46,366 nucleotides of DNA from Sedimentibacter hydroxybenzoicus DSM 7310 (GTDB lineage: Bacteria; Bacillota; Clostridia; Tissierellales; Sedimentibacteraceae), in NCBI RefSeq assembly GCF_013403245.1, contig NZ_JACBNQ010000025.1:1-46366 (forward strand), given 5' to 3'. Below the pieces are notes generated by a model, which saw only the letters and a list, made by a program, of their open reading frames with translations, was not told where the DNA came from and did not search any database. How positions within the stretch are numbered: the first letter of the stretch is position 1; every line of letters begins with the position of its first letter. The position numbers and the translations under genes were made by a program. Positions 1 to 10,977 of the stretch are shown here, in pieces.

Positions 1-56
1 GGTTCTTGCCGGACCAACATTTGTTGGTCCGGCAAGAACCGTCCCCTCTGGGTTTC
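1..56. repeat. Perfect hairpin followed by an AACCGTCCCC repeat
   Basis: Positions 1-19 and 22-40 form a perfect 19-bp inverted repeat with a 2-base loop. The arm ends in AAGAACC and runs directly into GTCCCC. The GGGGACGGTTCTT core (reverse strand here) recurs at about 23101, 24048 and 37650, so this is one member of a dispersed hairpin repeat rather than a plain terminator; no T-run follows on either visible side. Confidence 0.7.
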
Positions 57-64
57 CTATTTTA

Positions 65-571
65 TTATTGAGCGTTTGCTATTATTTTTATAATGTTGTC
101 TAAGGATGTTCCCACTTCTATATCGAAAGTACCGCTTCTCATTCTTGTATCCAAACCAAGTTCAATTGATCTGTCAAGGAAATCTTCTTTGTTGTCAATT
201 AAATTTGAATCTAAAAGAATATCACCTATTTTAGAAGGAAATGAACCTTCGGGTATGTTAATTGTTGCAATTAATCCGCTGGGTTCACCCGGATTTGTAG
301 GCTCCGGAGTTGGTTCCTGAGATGGTTCTTCATCATCCGGATCATTTTCAGGATTTTCTTCATTTTGTCCGGGATTTTCAGGGTCGTTAGGTTTGTTGGA
401 CACTATTGGCGGCAGATTATCCTTTAGTATCTCTTTTTCTATACCTTTGTTCATCAGTATATTGAATCTCCAACCCAAAATTACAACCATTACAACTATT
501 ACCGTCACTATCAATCCATAGTCCGTAATGTTATATATAAAATCTCTTATAGCATTTATAATTTTCCTCAT
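65..571 (-). CDS. Membrane-anchored protein with MltG/YceG-like N-terminal domain
   Basis: A 168-residue protein. A short cytoplasmic stretch is followed by one membrane segment (about residues 18-35), a Pro/Glu/Asn-rich low-complexity linker (about 50-97) and a C-terminal domain of about 70 residues. That domain (INIPEG, then IGDILL and SGTFDI) resembles the LysM-like N-terminal part of MltG/YceG lytic transglycosylases. The catalytic half of MltG is absent, so an enzymatic role is unlikely; peptidoglycan binding at the envelope is an inference. The start is supported by an AAGGAG site a few bases upstream on the minus strand. It is divergent from the pseudouridine synthase gene. Family assignment is from pattern memory. 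Confidence 0.7.
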   Translation of the reverse strand: MRKIINAIRDFIYNITDYGLIVTVIVVMVVILGWRFNILMNKGIEKEILKDNLPPIVSNKPNDPENPGQNEENPENDPDDEEPSQEPTPEPTNPGEPSGLIATINIPEGSFPSKIGDILLDSNLIDNKEDFLDRSIELGLDTRMRSGTFDIEVGTSLDNIIKIIANAQ

Positions 572-684
572 TGGTAACTCCTTGACTTATTTCCTCTAAA
601 AATATATTAGCACAAAAATAGTATTTGCACAATAAGGACATGCAATAAAAACTTGTTAATTTTATCAAATATTTCAATTCATTA

Positions 685-712
685 TATACATATCGGGTAA
701 TTTTGGTATAAT
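685..712 (+). promoter_or_regulatory. Putative sigma-A promoter for the rluA-family gene
   Basis: TATACA (685-690) and TATAAT (707-712) are spaced by 16 bases, with TGG just before the -10 box. It points to the pseudouridine synthase at 821. The dispersed element at 722-766 would lie at the very start of the transcript. Confidence 0.5.
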
Positions 713-721
713 AAATACAAA

Positions 722-766
722 CAGACGACCCAAATCTTTGATTTGGCGTCGGTCGATTATGCTGTA
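722..766 (+). repeat. Dispersed element, copy 1 (GACGACCCAAAT...ATTTGGCGTCGGTC)
   Basis: An imperfect palindrome of about 45 bases: a GACGACCCAAAT arm, a 5-base loop, an ATTTGG arm, then GGTCG and TTATGCTGTA. The same order of blocks recurs at 26911-26957 (opposite strand) and 32378-32424, with an extra half copy at 26881-26907. This copy sits in the leader of the rluA-family gene. Confidence 0.75.
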
Positions 767-820
767 AGTACAATAAAGGTAACAAAAATTAAGTAATACA
801 TAGTAAATATCGGAGAAATT

Positions 821-1741
821 ATGAAAGAAATTAGAATAACAAACAATGAAGAAGGTCAAAGATTAGATAGATTTTTAAAAAAATATCTGAATAAAGCAAA
901 TCAGTCATTTATTTATAAAATGCTCAGAAAGAAAAATATAAAGCTCAATGACTTAAAGGCAGAACCTGAAACTATTTTGAAAAAGAATGATTTGGTGCAG
1001 CTTTATTTATCTGATGATACGATAGATAAATTCAGGGAGAAGAAAACTTTAAAGCAGACGGATATCCATTTTAAAGTTGTTTATGAGGATGATAATATTC
1101 TCATAGTAAATAAGCCGGTTGGATTAAGCACTCAACCGGATGTAACGAGCAGCAGAAATCTGATAGATGAAATAAAAATGTATCTGGATGCAAAGGAACA
1201 AAATATAAGCTTTACATTTAAACCTGCAGTTTGCAACAGATTAGATAAAAATACATCAGGACTTGTTATTGCAGCGAAAAATTATGACACATTAAAACAA
1301 ACGAATAAAGCAATCAGAGAAAGGCGTATAAGAAAATTTTATGTGGCTAAGGTCCACGGTATTATAAAAGAAGATTTGGAACTAAGGGATTATTTAATTA
1401 AAAATGATGAAAAAAACATGGTAAAAATAGTGAAGGAAACGACGGCAAATTCAAAAAAGGTCGTTACATATGCGCAACCGTTAAAGACAGAAAACAATTT
1501 TACCTGGCTTGAAATAGAAATAGAAACCGGCAGAGCTCATCAAATAAGAGCACATCTCTCTTCTGTAGGCCATCCTGTCGCAGGAGATAAAAAGTATGGC
1601 AGAAAGGACAGTGAAAAGCATCAGGTTCTCCATGCATACAAGCTTATATTGGATGGATATGAGAATGATTTGGCTTATTTAAATAAAATGGAAATTAAAT
1701 CAGAAATAAATGACAGATTTACCATAGGAGGAGGAAAATGA
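821..1741 (+). CDS. RluA-family 23S/tRNA pseudouridine synthase
   Basis: A 306-residue protein with an N-terminal S4-type RNA-binding domain (RLDRFL at residues 14-19) followed by the pseudouridine synthase fold. The family signature RLDKNTSGL lies at residues 140-148, giving Asp142 as the predicted catalytic aspartate that isomerises uridine. The NKPVGL motif and the GRAHQIRAHL block are also present. The exact RNA target (RluC, RluD or RluA type) cannot be read from sequence. It is co-transcribed with the uridine-kinase gene, with which it overlaps by 4 bases at its TGA. Confidence 0.93.
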   Translation: MKEIRITNNEEGQRLDRFLKKYLNKANQSFIYKMLRKKNIKLNDLKAEPETILKKNDLVQLYLSDDTIDKFREKKTLKQTDIHFKVVYEDDNILIVNKPVGLSTQPDVTSSRNLIDEIKMYLDAKEQNISFTFKPAVCNRLDKNTSGLVIAAKNYDTLKQTNKAIRERRIRKFYVAKVHGIIKEDLELRDYLIKNDEKNMVKIVKETTANSKKVVTYAQPLKTENNFTWLEIEIETGRAHQIRAHLSSVGHPVAGDKKYGRKDSEKHQVLHAYKLILDGYENDLAYLNKMEIKSEINDRFTIGGGK

Positions 1742-3393
1742 TGAAAATTGAATTGCTGAACAAGAATAAAATTATAGATGTTGATAGTAATGAATCACTT
1801 TATTCCATATTAAAAAGAGAATTTGGTGATAACTATATCAGCTACTTAGGTGCTAAGGTAGACAATAAGGTTCAAGCATTGGATTATGCTAAATTGAATG
1901 AAAATGATAAGGTTATGTTTTTCGATATTACGGACAGAGACGGTCGACGAATCTATATCAGGACACTGTCACTTATTTATATAAAAGCATGTAAGGATGT
2001 TTTTAATGATATAGATGTTGAAATAAAGCATTCTTTAAACAAGGGTTTGTATACCGAATTAGAGAATAAAAACTTAATAACTAAAAATCAACTCGATAAT
2101 ATTAAAAAGAGAATGAAGGAAATTATTGAAGCTAAAAAACCTATCAACAGTATTTGCATCAGCGTAAAGGAAGCTCAGGAAATTTTCAGAAAACAGAGCA
2201 TGGAGGATAAAGTCGAACTCCTAAATTATCGCAAGGAAGAGTACATAAATATATATGAATTAGACGGATATTATGATACATTTTACGGACACATTGCGCC
2301 AAACACAGAGGTAATAGATAAATTTGATTTAAGGTTATTTTATCCCGGAATAATTTTAAACTTCCCAACAGTTGAGAGCAATTTCGAGCTGCCTGAGCAT
2401 ATTGAGCATAAGAAGCTTTTTAATGTATTCAAGGAAGCGGAGGAATGGGGAGAAATAATGAATGTAGGTTATGTGGGTGCCTTAAACAAAAAAATTGAAA
2501 ATGGCACCATCGATGACATGATTCGTATCAACGAAGCGCTCCATGAAAAGAAAATTGCTTATATTGCAGATGCTATAGCGTCTGATAAGAATATTAAAAT
2601 TGTATTGATAGCCGGACCTTCTTCATCAGGCAAGACTACATTTGCTCAAAGGCTTTCCATACAACTGAGGGTGAACGGTAAAAAAACATATGCTATTTCA
2701 CTTGACGATTATTTTGTAGATAGGCACCTGACTCCAAGAGATGAAAATGGAGATTTGAATTTTGAAACGATAAATGCTTTAGATTTAGAGTTATTCAATG
2801 AGCATTTAATAAGCTTAATGTCATGTGAAGAAGTAAATATTCCTGTTTTTAATTTTGTAAAAGGAATGAGGGAATATACGAGAGAGCCGGTTACATTGAC
2901 GGAGGATCACGTAATAATCATTGAAGGCATCCATGGACTGAATGATGAGTTAACTAAGCAAATACCCCAGATGAACAAATTCAAGATATATATAAGTGCC
3001 CTGACTCAATTAAATATTGACAATCATAATCGTATTTCCACATCGGATTTAAGATTGATACGACGAATTGTGAGGGACAATACACACAGGGGAAACAATG
3101 CGCTTAAAACCTTACAGCTCTGGACTAATGTGGTCAGGGGAGCCGAAAAATACATATTCCCATTTCAGGAAAATGCAGATGCTATTTTTAATTCAGCACT
3201 TGTTTATGAACTTTGTGTTTTAAAAAAATACGTTGAGCCTGTCTTGATGGAAATAGAGAGAGGCAGTGAGTATTATGCCGAAAGACAAAGGCTACTTAGG
3301 TTCCTAAGCTATTTTAAAACTATTGAAAATGAAGACGCAATTCCAAACACATCTATAGTCAGAGAGTTCATCGGAGGAAGCTGCTTCGAATAA
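1738..3393 (+). CDS. TGS-domain nucleoside (uridine) kinase
   Basis: A 551-residue protein. The N-terminus has a ubiquitin-like TGS domain, the middle resembles the second additional domain of threonyl-tRNA synthetase, and the C-terminal half is a phosphoribulokinase/uridine kinase-type P-loop domain. The Walker A motif is GPSSSGKTT at residues 293-301, followed by the SLDDYF substrate-side motif and IIEGIHGL. By family it should phosphorylate uridine or another nucleoside, but the natural substrate of this fused subfamily is not well established. Translation is probably coupled to the preceding gene through an ATGATG overlap, and either of the two Met codons could be used; AGGAGGA lies just upstream. 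Confidence 0.88.
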   Translation: MMKIELLNKNKIIDVDSNESLYSILKREFGDNYISYLGAKVDNKVQALDYAKLNENDKVMFFDITDRDGRRIYIRTLSLIYIKACKDVFNDIDVEIKHSLNKGLYTELENKNLITKNQLDNIKKRMKEIIEAKKPINSICISVKEAQEIFRKQSMEDKVELLNYRKEEYINIYELDGYYDTFYGHIAPNTEVIDKFDLRLFYPGIILNFPTVESNFELPEHIEHKKLFNVFKEAEEWGEIMNVGYVGALNKKIENGTIDDMIRINEALHEKKIAYIADAIASDKNIKIVLIAGPSSSGKTTFAQRLSIQLRVNGKKTYAISLDDYFVDRHLTPRDENGDLNFETINALDLELFNEHLISLMSCEEVNIPVFNFVKGMREYTREPVTLTEDHVIIIEGIHGLNDELTKQIPQMNKFKIYISALTQLNIDNHNRISTSDLRLIRRIVRDNTHRGNNALKTLQLWTNVVRGAEKYIFPFQENADAIFNSALVYELCVLKKYVEPVLMEIERGSEYYAERQRLLRFLSYFKTIENEDAIPNTSIVREFIGGSCFE

Positions 3394-3406
3394 CAGTTGT
3401 AAAAAA

Positions 3407-3478
3407 GTCATCCTGAGCGATAGCGAAGGATCTCAGCACTTGAAAAGCTGAGATTCCTCGTTGACATTCGGAATGACA
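3407..3478. repeat. Dispersed GTCATCCTGAGCG element
   Basis: About 72 bases starting GTCATCCTGAGCGATAGCGAA and ending CGGAATGAC, so its ends are inverted (GTCATtCC-type). An internal hairpin pairs TCTCAGC with GCTGAGA. Elements with this opening are common between genes of many Firmicutes (recalled, not searched). Degenerate relatives in this window lie at 34707-34743 and 41532-41563. Confidence 0.75.
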
Positions 3479-3568
3479 ATGTTGTGGGTATATCTTATAA
3501 ATAGTAAAGGGATGCAAAGCATCCCATCACGATTGTTCACCTATTGTTGTGCTATAGTTCACCTATCA

Positions 3569-4720
3569 TTAGAAATCATTCATGCTTACTTTTGCTCTTT
3601 TCAGGCCTACGCTCAGCGCCAATCCGATACTTACCGTATTGACCAGCATGAATGTTCCTCCGTAGCTTATAAAAGGAAGAGGAATTCCCGTAACTGGCAG
3701 AAGCCCCATAGTCATACCTACATTTTCAAATATGTGGAAAAATTGCATTGCGGCAATTCCCGTAACTATCAGTGAACCAAATAAATTAGATGCATTTCTT
3801 GCTATTTTTATCAGCCGATAAAACAATATGCCGTACAAGCATAATAAGAGCAAACCGCCTATAAGTCCCAATTCCTCTCCTATTACTGCAAATATAAAGT
3901 CTGTTTCCTTAGTCGGAAGATAATTCAATTGGTTTTGGACACCCTTAAACAAACCCCTTCCGTAAATCATCCCTGAACCGATGGCAATTTTTGATTGTAT
4001 AACATGGTATCCTGTATCCTCTGGGTCTAATTCAGGATAGAAAAATGTAACAATTCTGTCCACACGATAATCCTTTTTAGGTACGTAGTCCTGCATAATA
4101 TTGTATAATATCATTAAACCGATTATTAACAGTACAAATGCGATTACAAGGACTGCTATTATATATTTTCTGTCAATTCCTGCAACGAATAACATAACTG
4201 CAATGAAGAATATAAATACTAAGCTCGTTCCAAGGTCAGGCTGCATCATAATAAGTGCAATAGGAAAAAATGCAAATACTAAGATTTTAATGAGCACTGC
4301 GGGATTATTTATACTATCCTTATGGATGTCAATGAACTTAGACACGGATATAATTACACCGAATTTGGCTAATTCCGACGGTTGAAAAACAATGGGACCT
4401 ATGCTCATCCAACTCCTGACATCACCCCACTCGGAGGCCCTTACTGGATTAATCAATACATAAATAAGGAGGGCTACCGTAATACCGTAAATGGGAAGGT
4501 AAAATCCCCCATATATATCATAATCAATAAATAACAATATAAACACTGCAACCATACCTAAAGCAAATGCCGTAATCTGAGTTTTTAAAAACGGCTCACT
4601 GCCAAATGTTTTGCTCAATGTAGCGCTGTTAATTACTATAAATCCATACACGCACAAAATTATTGTAGTGAATAATAAAATAAAGTCAAATCTTTTAAGC
4701 TTGCTTTCTTTCTTAAACAT
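3569..4720 (-). CDS. rodA: SEDS-family peptidoglycan polymerase, RodA type
   Basis: A polytopic membrane protein of about 383 residues with the FtsW/RodA/SpoVE pattern. Key blocks are MMQPDLGTSL in the middle, YLPTKETDFIFAVIGEELG, and PLPFISYGGT near the C-terminus, in the order expected for the lipid II-polymerising SEDS fold. RodA is preferred over FtsW by overall similarity and absence of division genes nearby. The open frame extends three codons upstream to 4729, but AAAAGGA abuts that first ATG, whereas it is 9 bases from the ATG at 4720, so the inner start is chosen. Convergent with the uridine-kinase gene. Confidence 0.88.
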   Translation of the reverse strand: MFKKESKLKRFDFILLFTTIILCVYGFIVINSATLSKTFGSEPFLKTQITAFALGMVAVFILLFIDYDIYGGFYLPIYGITVALLIYVLINPVRASEWGDVRSWMSIGPIVFQPSELAKFGVIISVSKFIDIHKDSINNPAVLIKILVFAFFPIALIMMQPDLGTSLVFIFFIAVMLFVAGIDRKYIIAVLVIAFVLLIIGLMILYNIMQDYVPKKDYRVDRIVTFFYPELDPEDTGYHVIQSKIAIGSGMIYGRGLFKGVQNQLNYLPTKETDFIFAVIGEELGLIGGLLLLCLYGILFYRLIKIARNASNLFGSLIVTGIAAMQFFHIFENVGMTMGLLPVTGIPLPFISYGGTFMLVNTVSIGLALSVGLKRAKVSMNDF

Positions 4721-4817
4721 AGTACACATTCCTTTTAAAATCTATTCATAAAGCGTAATCAGCTAATTATAACATATTTTGAACATTTGCAAAACAAATT
4801 TTTGCATAAGCCAAAGA

Positions 4818-4846
4818 TTTACATAGTATTGCACTTATGATATAAT
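4818..4846 (+). promoter_or_regulatory. Sigma-A promoter upstream of ruvC
   Basis: TTTACA (4818-4823) and a perfect TATAAT (4841-4846) are separated by 17 bases. The region around the -10 box, TTGCACTTATGATATAATAAATAC, is nearly duplicated 101 bases downstream as TTGCACTTATGATAGAATAAATAC. The second copy lacks a recognisable -35 box, so it may be a promoter relic. Confidence 0.6.
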
Positions 4847-4955
4847 AAATACAACAAAGGAGACAAAGACTTAAGTCTTTGTTTGAAAATGTATTTATTG
4901 TATCAGTGTGAAGCAAGACGATAAGCGTCTTGCACTTATGATAGAATAAATACAT
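4827..4955 (+). repeat. Near-identical 28-base direct repeats with two small palindromes between them
   Basis: The segments 4827-4854 and 4928-4955 match at about 25 of 28 positions. Between them lie the 20-base palindrome ACAAAGACTTAAGTCTTTGT (4863-4882) and a hairpin with 8-base arms GCAAGACG/CGTCTTGC (about 4913-4933). The layout suggests an insertion or duplication in the ruvC leader. Confidence 0.55.
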
Positions 4956-4976
4956 TATTAGAAAGTTGGTAGATGT

Positions 4977-5477
4977 ATGATAATATTAGGCATAGACCCC
5001 GGGCTTGCCATTTCAGGATATGGAATAATAAATTACTCGGGCAATAAATTTGAGGTTATAGATTATGGTGCCGTTATAACTGAAAGCTCAGAGGAATTTC
5101 CAAAGCGTTTGAAGAAGATTTATGACAGTTATATGAATATATTTGAGGTGTACAAGCCTCAGGCTGTGGCAATAGAGGAACTGTTTTACAACAAAAATAC
5201 GAAGACTGCAATAGCAATAGCAGAAGCGAGAGGAATACATCTGTTAGCTGCGGAAAATAAAAATATACCTCTTTATGAATATACGCCTCTTCAGGTTAAG
5301 CAGGGTATTGTAGGATACGGCAGGGCGGAAAAAAAGCAAATTCAGGAAATGGTTAAAGTTATACTAAAGCTGGAAAAGATACCTAAGCCTGACGATGTGG
5401 CCGATGGCCTGGCGTTAGCAATATGTCATGCTCATTCGTTAAAATTTGCAGACAGCTTTAAAATTATTAAATATTAA
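4977..5477 (+). CDS. ruvC: Holliday junction resolvase RuvC
   Basis: A 166-residue endonuclease of the RNase H/integrase fold that cuts Holliday junctions symmetrically. The metal-binding acidic residues are where expected: Asp7 in LGIDPG, Glu67 in AIEELF, and Asp140/Asp143 in [10 protein letters not shown]. Length is typical of the family. It is the first gene of the ruvCAB block, with ruvA starting 20 bases downstream. The ribosome site before the ATG is weak. Confidence 0.97.
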   Translation: MIILGIDPGLAISGYGIINYSGNKFEVIDYGAVITESSEEFPKRLKKIYDSYMNIFEVYKPQAVAIEELFYNKNTKTAIAIAEARGIHLLAAENKNIPLYEYTPLQVKQGIVGYGRAEKKQIQEMVKVILKLEKIPKPDDVADGLALAICHAHSLKFADSFKIIKY

Positions 5478-5497
5478 CGATTAGATTTGGAGGAAAA

Positions 5498-6097
5498 ATG
5501 ATCAGCTACATCAAAGGTACGGTTGTAAAAAAGGGCTTAGATTACATAGTGATAGATAACAATGATATGGGTTATTTCGTTAACACCTCGCTTTCAAGCT
5601 TAAACAAGCTTTGTGAAGGAGAAAAAGCAACCATTCTTACATACATGCATATAAGAGAAGATGTTTTAGCTCTTTACGGATTTCTAACATCAGATGAAAT
5701 AGAATTGTTTAAAAAATTAATATCTGTTAACGGAATCGGTCCAAAGGCAGGACTTTCTGTACTGTCTACGTATGAAACAAATACTGTTAAGGAAATTATA
5801 CTAAAAGAAGATGTAACAAGGATGTCCAAGGTTCCGGGTATAGGTAAAAAAACTGCAAGTAAGGTTATCCTTGAATTAAGAGATAAGGTTGGAGCTATAG
5901 ATGGAATCGTCAGCGACACTGAAGGAACAGGAATTTTCCAGGCTGAATGTGAGTCGTCTGATATATTGAGTGCTTTGGTCGGCTTAGGATTTAATTCTTA
6001 TGAAGCTAAAAAAGTATTGGACAAAATAGATGTTGAAGGAAAAAGTGAAAACGAAATTATTAAAGAGGCGTTAAAAAATATAAATAGGCAGGTATGA
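5498..6097 (+). CDS. ruvA: Holliday junction branch migration subunit RuvA
   Basis: A 199-residue protein with an N-terminal OB-fold, paired helix-hairpin-helix motifs (NGIGPKAG at about 78-84 and VPGIGKKTA at 112-120) that bind the four-way junction, and a C-terminal domain III that contacts RuvB. Preceded by GGAGGA. The ruvB start codon follows the stop by one base, so the two subunits are produced together. Confidence 0.97.
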   Translation: MISYIKGTVVKKGLDYIVIDNNDMGYFVNTSLSSLNKLCEGEKATILTYMHIREDVLALYGFLTSDEIELFKKLISVNGIGPKAGLSVLSTYETNTVKEIILKEDVTRMSKVPGIGKKTASKVILELRDKVGAIDGIVSDTEGTGIFQAECESSDILSALVGLGFNSYEAKKVLDKIDVEGKSENEIIKEALKNINRQV

Positions 6098-6098
6098 T

Positions 6099-7142
6099 AT
6101 GTTTGACAGAGAAAATGAAATTGTAGCCGGTACTGTTAATAACGGTGAAGAGGAATTGGAGCTCAGCTTAAGACCCCAGAAATTATCTCAATATATCGGT
6201 CAAAACAAGGTAAAGGAGGTTTTGAATATCTTTATTGAATCAGCAAAGCTTAGAAATCAACCTCTTGACCACGTACTCTTATCAGGACCTCCGGGACTTG
6301 GCAAAACTACTCTTGCCAATATTATTTCTAATGAAATGAATGTAAATATACGTGTGACATCAGGACCTGCTATAGAAAGACCCGGTGACTTGGCTGCCAT
6401 ATTGACTAATTTAAATGAAAATGACGTTCTTTTCATTGATGAAATACATAGATTAAACAAAAATGTTGAGGAAGTTTTATATCCTGCATTGGAGGATTTT
6501 GCACTGGATATTATTATCGGAAAGGGCCCTTCTGCAAGGTCAATAAGATTGGATTTACCGAAATTTACTTTAATAGGAGCAACAACAAAGTCAGGAATGC
6601 TGGCGTCACCTTTACGGGACAGATTCGGAGTATTGTGCAATCTGGATTTTTATGATGCAAAAGATTTAAAAGAAATAGTTGTGAGATCTGCAGGTATTAT
6701 TAATATTGAAATTGATGATAAGGGTGCGGAAGAAATTTCAAGGCGTTCAAGAGGAACACCAAGAATAGCAAACAGGCTTTTAAAGCGTGTGAGAGATTAT
6801 GCCATAGTGAAAAGCGATGGAATAATTGATACGGTCACAGCTGATCTGGCTCTGAGAATGCTTGAAATAGACCAAATGGGTCTGGATAAGCTCGACAGGA
6901 GGATACTGAATACAATTATCGATTTTTATAAAGGCGGACCTGTGGGGCTCGATACATTAGCAGCCTCCATAGGTGAAGAAAAGGGAACTATAGAGGATGT
7001 TTATGAACCTTATTTGCTGCAAATCGGTTATTTGAACAGGACACCCAGAGGCAGGGTAGTGACGGAATTGGGATACAGGCACGTTAATAAAATCAGACAA
7101 AATGACGGACAACTTTCTTTTGATTCAGGGGAGGAATTGTAA
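6099..7142 (+). CDS. ruvB: Holliday junction branch migration ATPase RuvB
   Basis: A 347-residue AAA+ hexameric motor. Walker A is GPPGLGKTT (63-71), Walker B is LFIDEIHRL with Asp114-Glu115, sensor 1 lies in GATTKSGML, and the [11 protein letters not shown] sensor 2 block and C-terminal winged helix follow. It drives branch migration with RuvA. Its TAA shares one base with the ATG of the downstream SpoIID-like gene. Confidence 0.98.
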   Translation: MFDRENEIVAGTVNNGEEELELSLRPQKLSQYIGQNKVKEVLNIFIESAKLRNQPLDHVLLSGPPGLGKTTLANIISNEMNVNIRVTSGPAIERPGDLAAILTNLNENDVLFIDEIHRLNKNVEEVLYPALEDFALDIIIGKGPSARSIRLDLPKFTLIGATTKSGMLASPLRDRFGVLCNLDFYDAKDLKEIVVRSAGIINIEIDDKGAEEISRRSRGTPRIANRLLKRVRDYAIVKSDGIIDTVTADLALRMLEIDQMGLDKLDRRILNTIIDFYKGGPVGLDTLAASIGEEKGTIEDVYEPYLLQIGYLNRTPRGRVVTELGYRHVNKIRQNDGQLSFDSGEEL

Positions 7143-8794
7143 TGACAAAGCTATGTAAAAGAATAACATTATTTTCAATTTTAATAGTTTTTTTGTTAAC
7201 AACAGTATGTTACGGTGCAACAGGAACCGAATATGTGAAAGTCAGAATAAGGTATCCGAGAGTTAGTAATGAACAAGCAGCCCTAAAAGGCTATGGAAGC
7301 ATATCTGTTTATGAAATAAATGAATATCCTGAAGAGCTTTTTAATCTGAACAGCAATCAGGTAAATGTACAATTGGATTCCTATAAATATTATCACATTG
7401 AATTAAGTGATTATTACAACTCCTATGAAAAGGCATTAAGCTATGCTGAAGAATTTGAGGATATTTTTGGAGATGAGTTTTATCCATACTATGACGGAGA
7501 AAGCTTCAGAGTATATGCGGGATTTTATTCGAGCAGGAATGATGCAGGCTCTTTGTTGAATCAATTGAACAAGAATGGATACGATGCGGAAGCAGTGAAT
7601 ATGGGATACAAGGGTATAGTTGTGTACAATGAAAAAAATAAGCCGGTTTTAATGTTTGACAATAGCACCAATCTGCACTTTACATCCTATTACGACAAAG
7701 AGTCAATTGACATGATAATGATTGATAACAGACCGTACAGAGGATACATGGGATTTAAAATAATTGAAGAAAGGCTTGTATCAATCAATTTTGTTGATTT
7801 GGAAAGCTATTTGTACGGTGTCGTACCTAATGAAATATCGGCTTCCTGGGGAATGGAAAGCTTGAAAGCTCAGGCTGTGGCAGCAAGAACATACGCTATA
7901 TACAATAAAAGTCCAAGAGCCCTGTACGATATGGATGATAATCAGAATTCTCAGGTTTACAGAGGATACAATTCGGAAAAAGAATCAACGGATAAAGCAG
8001 TTGATGAAACAAGGGGTGAAATGATTTATTACGATGATAAATTGATTCAGGCATTTTATCATTCAACCAGCGGCGGCAGCACCGAAAGTACTGAAAATGT
8101 TTGGTTTGAGAATTTACCCTATGCTGTAGGGGTAGATGACGGATACAGTGACAGATCCGGCTCTCCATATAATGAATGGCAAAAAAGCTACAGTAAGGAA
8201 GAAATAATCAAAAAGCTAAGGGATGATGGCAATGACGTCAGAGAGCTTTATTCGGTGGAAATAACCAAGGTAACTGAAAACAACAGAGTTGTGGAATGTA
8301 TATTTTCCACTGATATTGGAGAAATTTTATACAAGAAAGAAAATGCAAGGCTGTTATTAGGACTTATGAGCTCATGGTTTGACATAGTAAACGGCAACGT
8401 ATATTATTTTACTAACGAATTTACATATTTAAATGAAAACAGAACGATTCCTTCAAGGGGAGGAGGAAGCAGCGGCATATTAGATAATATAGTGGATGCA
8501 GAAGAGGTCGAGGAAGAGATTGAAGACTTTAAAAGCTTAAGCTCGGGAGGTATTATAGGCAAGACTGTAATATCAGACAGCGGGACGAGCAAAATAACCA
8601 AGGACACACTTTCCGTCATATCCTCAAAAGGAATATCAACTCTTAAAACAGATTCATCCTCATACAATTTTGAGGGCAGAGGCTGGGGCCATGGAATTGG
8701 CATGAGCCAGTACGGCGCTAAACAAATGGCGGAAGAGGGCTTCAGCTATGATGAAATATTAAAACACTACTTTACCGGAGTAACTATCAGATGA
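7142..8794 (+). CDS. SpoIID/LytB-domain protein with SPOR-like region
   Basis: A 550-residue secreted or membrane-anchored protein. A signal peptide (Lys/Arg then a hydrophobic core, to about residue 25) is followed by a SPOR-like repeat region (about 60-150) and the SpoIID domain, seen in [22 protein letters not shown] and, at the end, [15 protein letters not shown]. SpoIID proteins are lytic transglycosylases acting on peptidoglycan during engulfment; LytB-type relatives modify autolysin activity. A Ser/Gly/Glu-rich insertion of about 60 residues interrupts the domain before the last motif. Location between ruvB and queA is a known clostridial arrangement, and it is not obviously the spoIID of the spoIIQ region. 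Overlaps queA by 4 bases. Confidence 0.88.
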   Translation: MTKLCKRITLFSILIVFLLTTVCYGATGTEYVKVRIRYPRVSNEQAALKGYGSISVYEINEYPEELFNLNSNQVNVQLDSYKYYHIELSDYYNSYEKALSYAEEFEDIFGDEFYPYYDGESFRVYAGFYSSRNDAGSLLNQLNKNGYDAEAVNMGYKGIVVYNEKNKPVLMFDNSTNLHFTSYYDKESIDMIMIDNRPYRGYMGFKIIEERLVSINFVDLESYLYGVVPNEISASWGMESLKAQAVAARTYAIYNKSPRALYDMDDNQNSQVYRGYNSEKESTDKAVDETRGEMIYYDDKLIQAFYHSTSGGSTESTENVWFENLPYAVGVDDGYSDRSGSPYNEWQKSYSKEEIIKKLRDDGNDVRELYSVEITKVTENNRVVECIFSTDIGEILYKKENARLLLGLMSSWFDIVNGNVYYFTNEFTYLNENRTIPSRGGGSSGILDNIVDAEEVEEEIEDFKSLSSGGIIGKTVISDSGTSKITKDTLSVISSKGISTLKTDSSSYNFEGRGWGHGIGMSQYGAKQMAEEGFSYDEILKHYFTGVTIR

Positions 8795-9831
8795 CAGAAA
8801 TAAATTTTAAAACAAGCGATTTTTATTATGAATTACCGGAAGAATTAATAGCACAGACGCCAATAAAGGAAAGAGACCATTCAAGGCTGTTGGTTGTTGA
8901 TAAAAAAACAGGAGAAATTGAACACAAGCATTTTTATGATATTGTTGATTACTTTAATGAGGGAGACTGCCTAGTAATAAACGATACAAAGGTATTGCCT
9001 GCAAGATTGTTCGGTACCAAAAAGGATACAGGAAGCTTAATTGAAATACTTTTGCTTAAAAGAATCGATGACAGAAGATGGGAAACCTTAGTAAAGCCGG
9101 GTAAGAAAGCAAGAACGGGAGCAGAAATAATTTTCAAAGAAAATCTGCTATCAGGAAAAATAGTTGAAGTATACGATGATGGAAACAGAATAATCGAATT
9201 TGATTACAATGGTATATTTGAAGAAATATTGGATCAGCTTGGAGAAATGCCCTTGCCGCCTTATATACATGAAAAGCTGGAGGATAAAAACAGATACCAG
9301 ACAATTTATGCTCGAAATCCCGGTTCCGCTGCGGCTCCTACCGCGGGTCTGCACTTTAACGATGAAGTATTAAAAAGCTTAGAAAAGAAGGGTGTCGATA
9401 TAGCAAGATTAACACTTCATGTAGGTCTTGGAACCTTCAGACCGGTAAAGGCCGAATTTATATCTGAGCATAAGATGCATTCGGAGTACTATGAGTTGTC
9501 CGAGATAGAAGCAAACAAAATAAACAAAGCAAAACAAAGCGGTAAGAGAGTAATTTCTGTCGGCACTACAAGCACAAGGACGCTGGAAACCATAGGAGAT
9601 GAAAATGGACTGGTAAGACATAAAAAAGGTTGGACCGATATATTTATATTTCCCGGCTACAAATACAGGGTGGTGGATTCATTAATAACTAATTTCCATT
9701 TGCCTGAATCTACATTAATTATGCTGGTAAGTGCTTTGGCAGGAAAAGAGAATATTATGAAGGCATATAAAACAGCGGTAGAAAATAAATACAGATTCTT
9801 CAGCTTCGGCGATGCAATGTTCATAAAATAA
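8791..9831 (+). CDS. queA: S-adenosylmethionine:tRNA ribosyltransferase-isomerase QueA
   Basis: A 346-residue enzyme that transfers and isomerises the ribosyl group of SAM onto preQ1 in tRNA to form epoxyqueuosine. The family blocks [36 protein letters not shown] and the C-terminal NFHLPESTL are intact. Length is standard. Start overlaps the stop of the SpoIID-like gene (ATGA). It is followed after 16 bases by tgt, which supplies its preQ1-tRNA substrate. Confidence 0.98.
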   Translation: MTEINFKTSDFYYELPEELIAQTPIKERDHSRLLVVDKKTGEIEHKHFYDIVDYFNEGDCLVINDTKVLPARLFGTKKDTGSLIEILLLKRIDDRRWETLVKPGKKARTGAEIIFKENLLSGKIVEVYDDGNRIIEFDYNGIFEEILDQLGEMPLPPYIHEKLEDKNRYQTIYARNPGSAAAPTAGLHFNDEVLKSLEKKGVDIARLTLHVGLGTFRPVKAEFISEHKMHSEYYELSEIEANKINKAKQSGKRVISVGTTSTRTLETIGDENGLVRHKKGWTDIFIFPGYKYRVVDSLITNFHLPESTLIMLVSALAGKENIMKAYKTAVENKYRFFSFGDAMFIK

Positions 9832-9844
9832 TTTTAGTGGGTGA

Positions 9845-10957
<1,113 letters not shown>

Positions 10958-10977
10958 TTAATTACATAGGAGGAAAT

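Noticed and set aside
3461-3775. 104-codon plus-strand frame across the repeat and the end of rodA
   Set aside because: It begins inside a dispersed repeat and runs antisense to conserved RodA residues.
4767-4955. 62-codon minus-strand frame in the rodA-ruvC gap
   Set aside because: It overlaps promoter and palindrome sequences and has no RBS or recognisable content.
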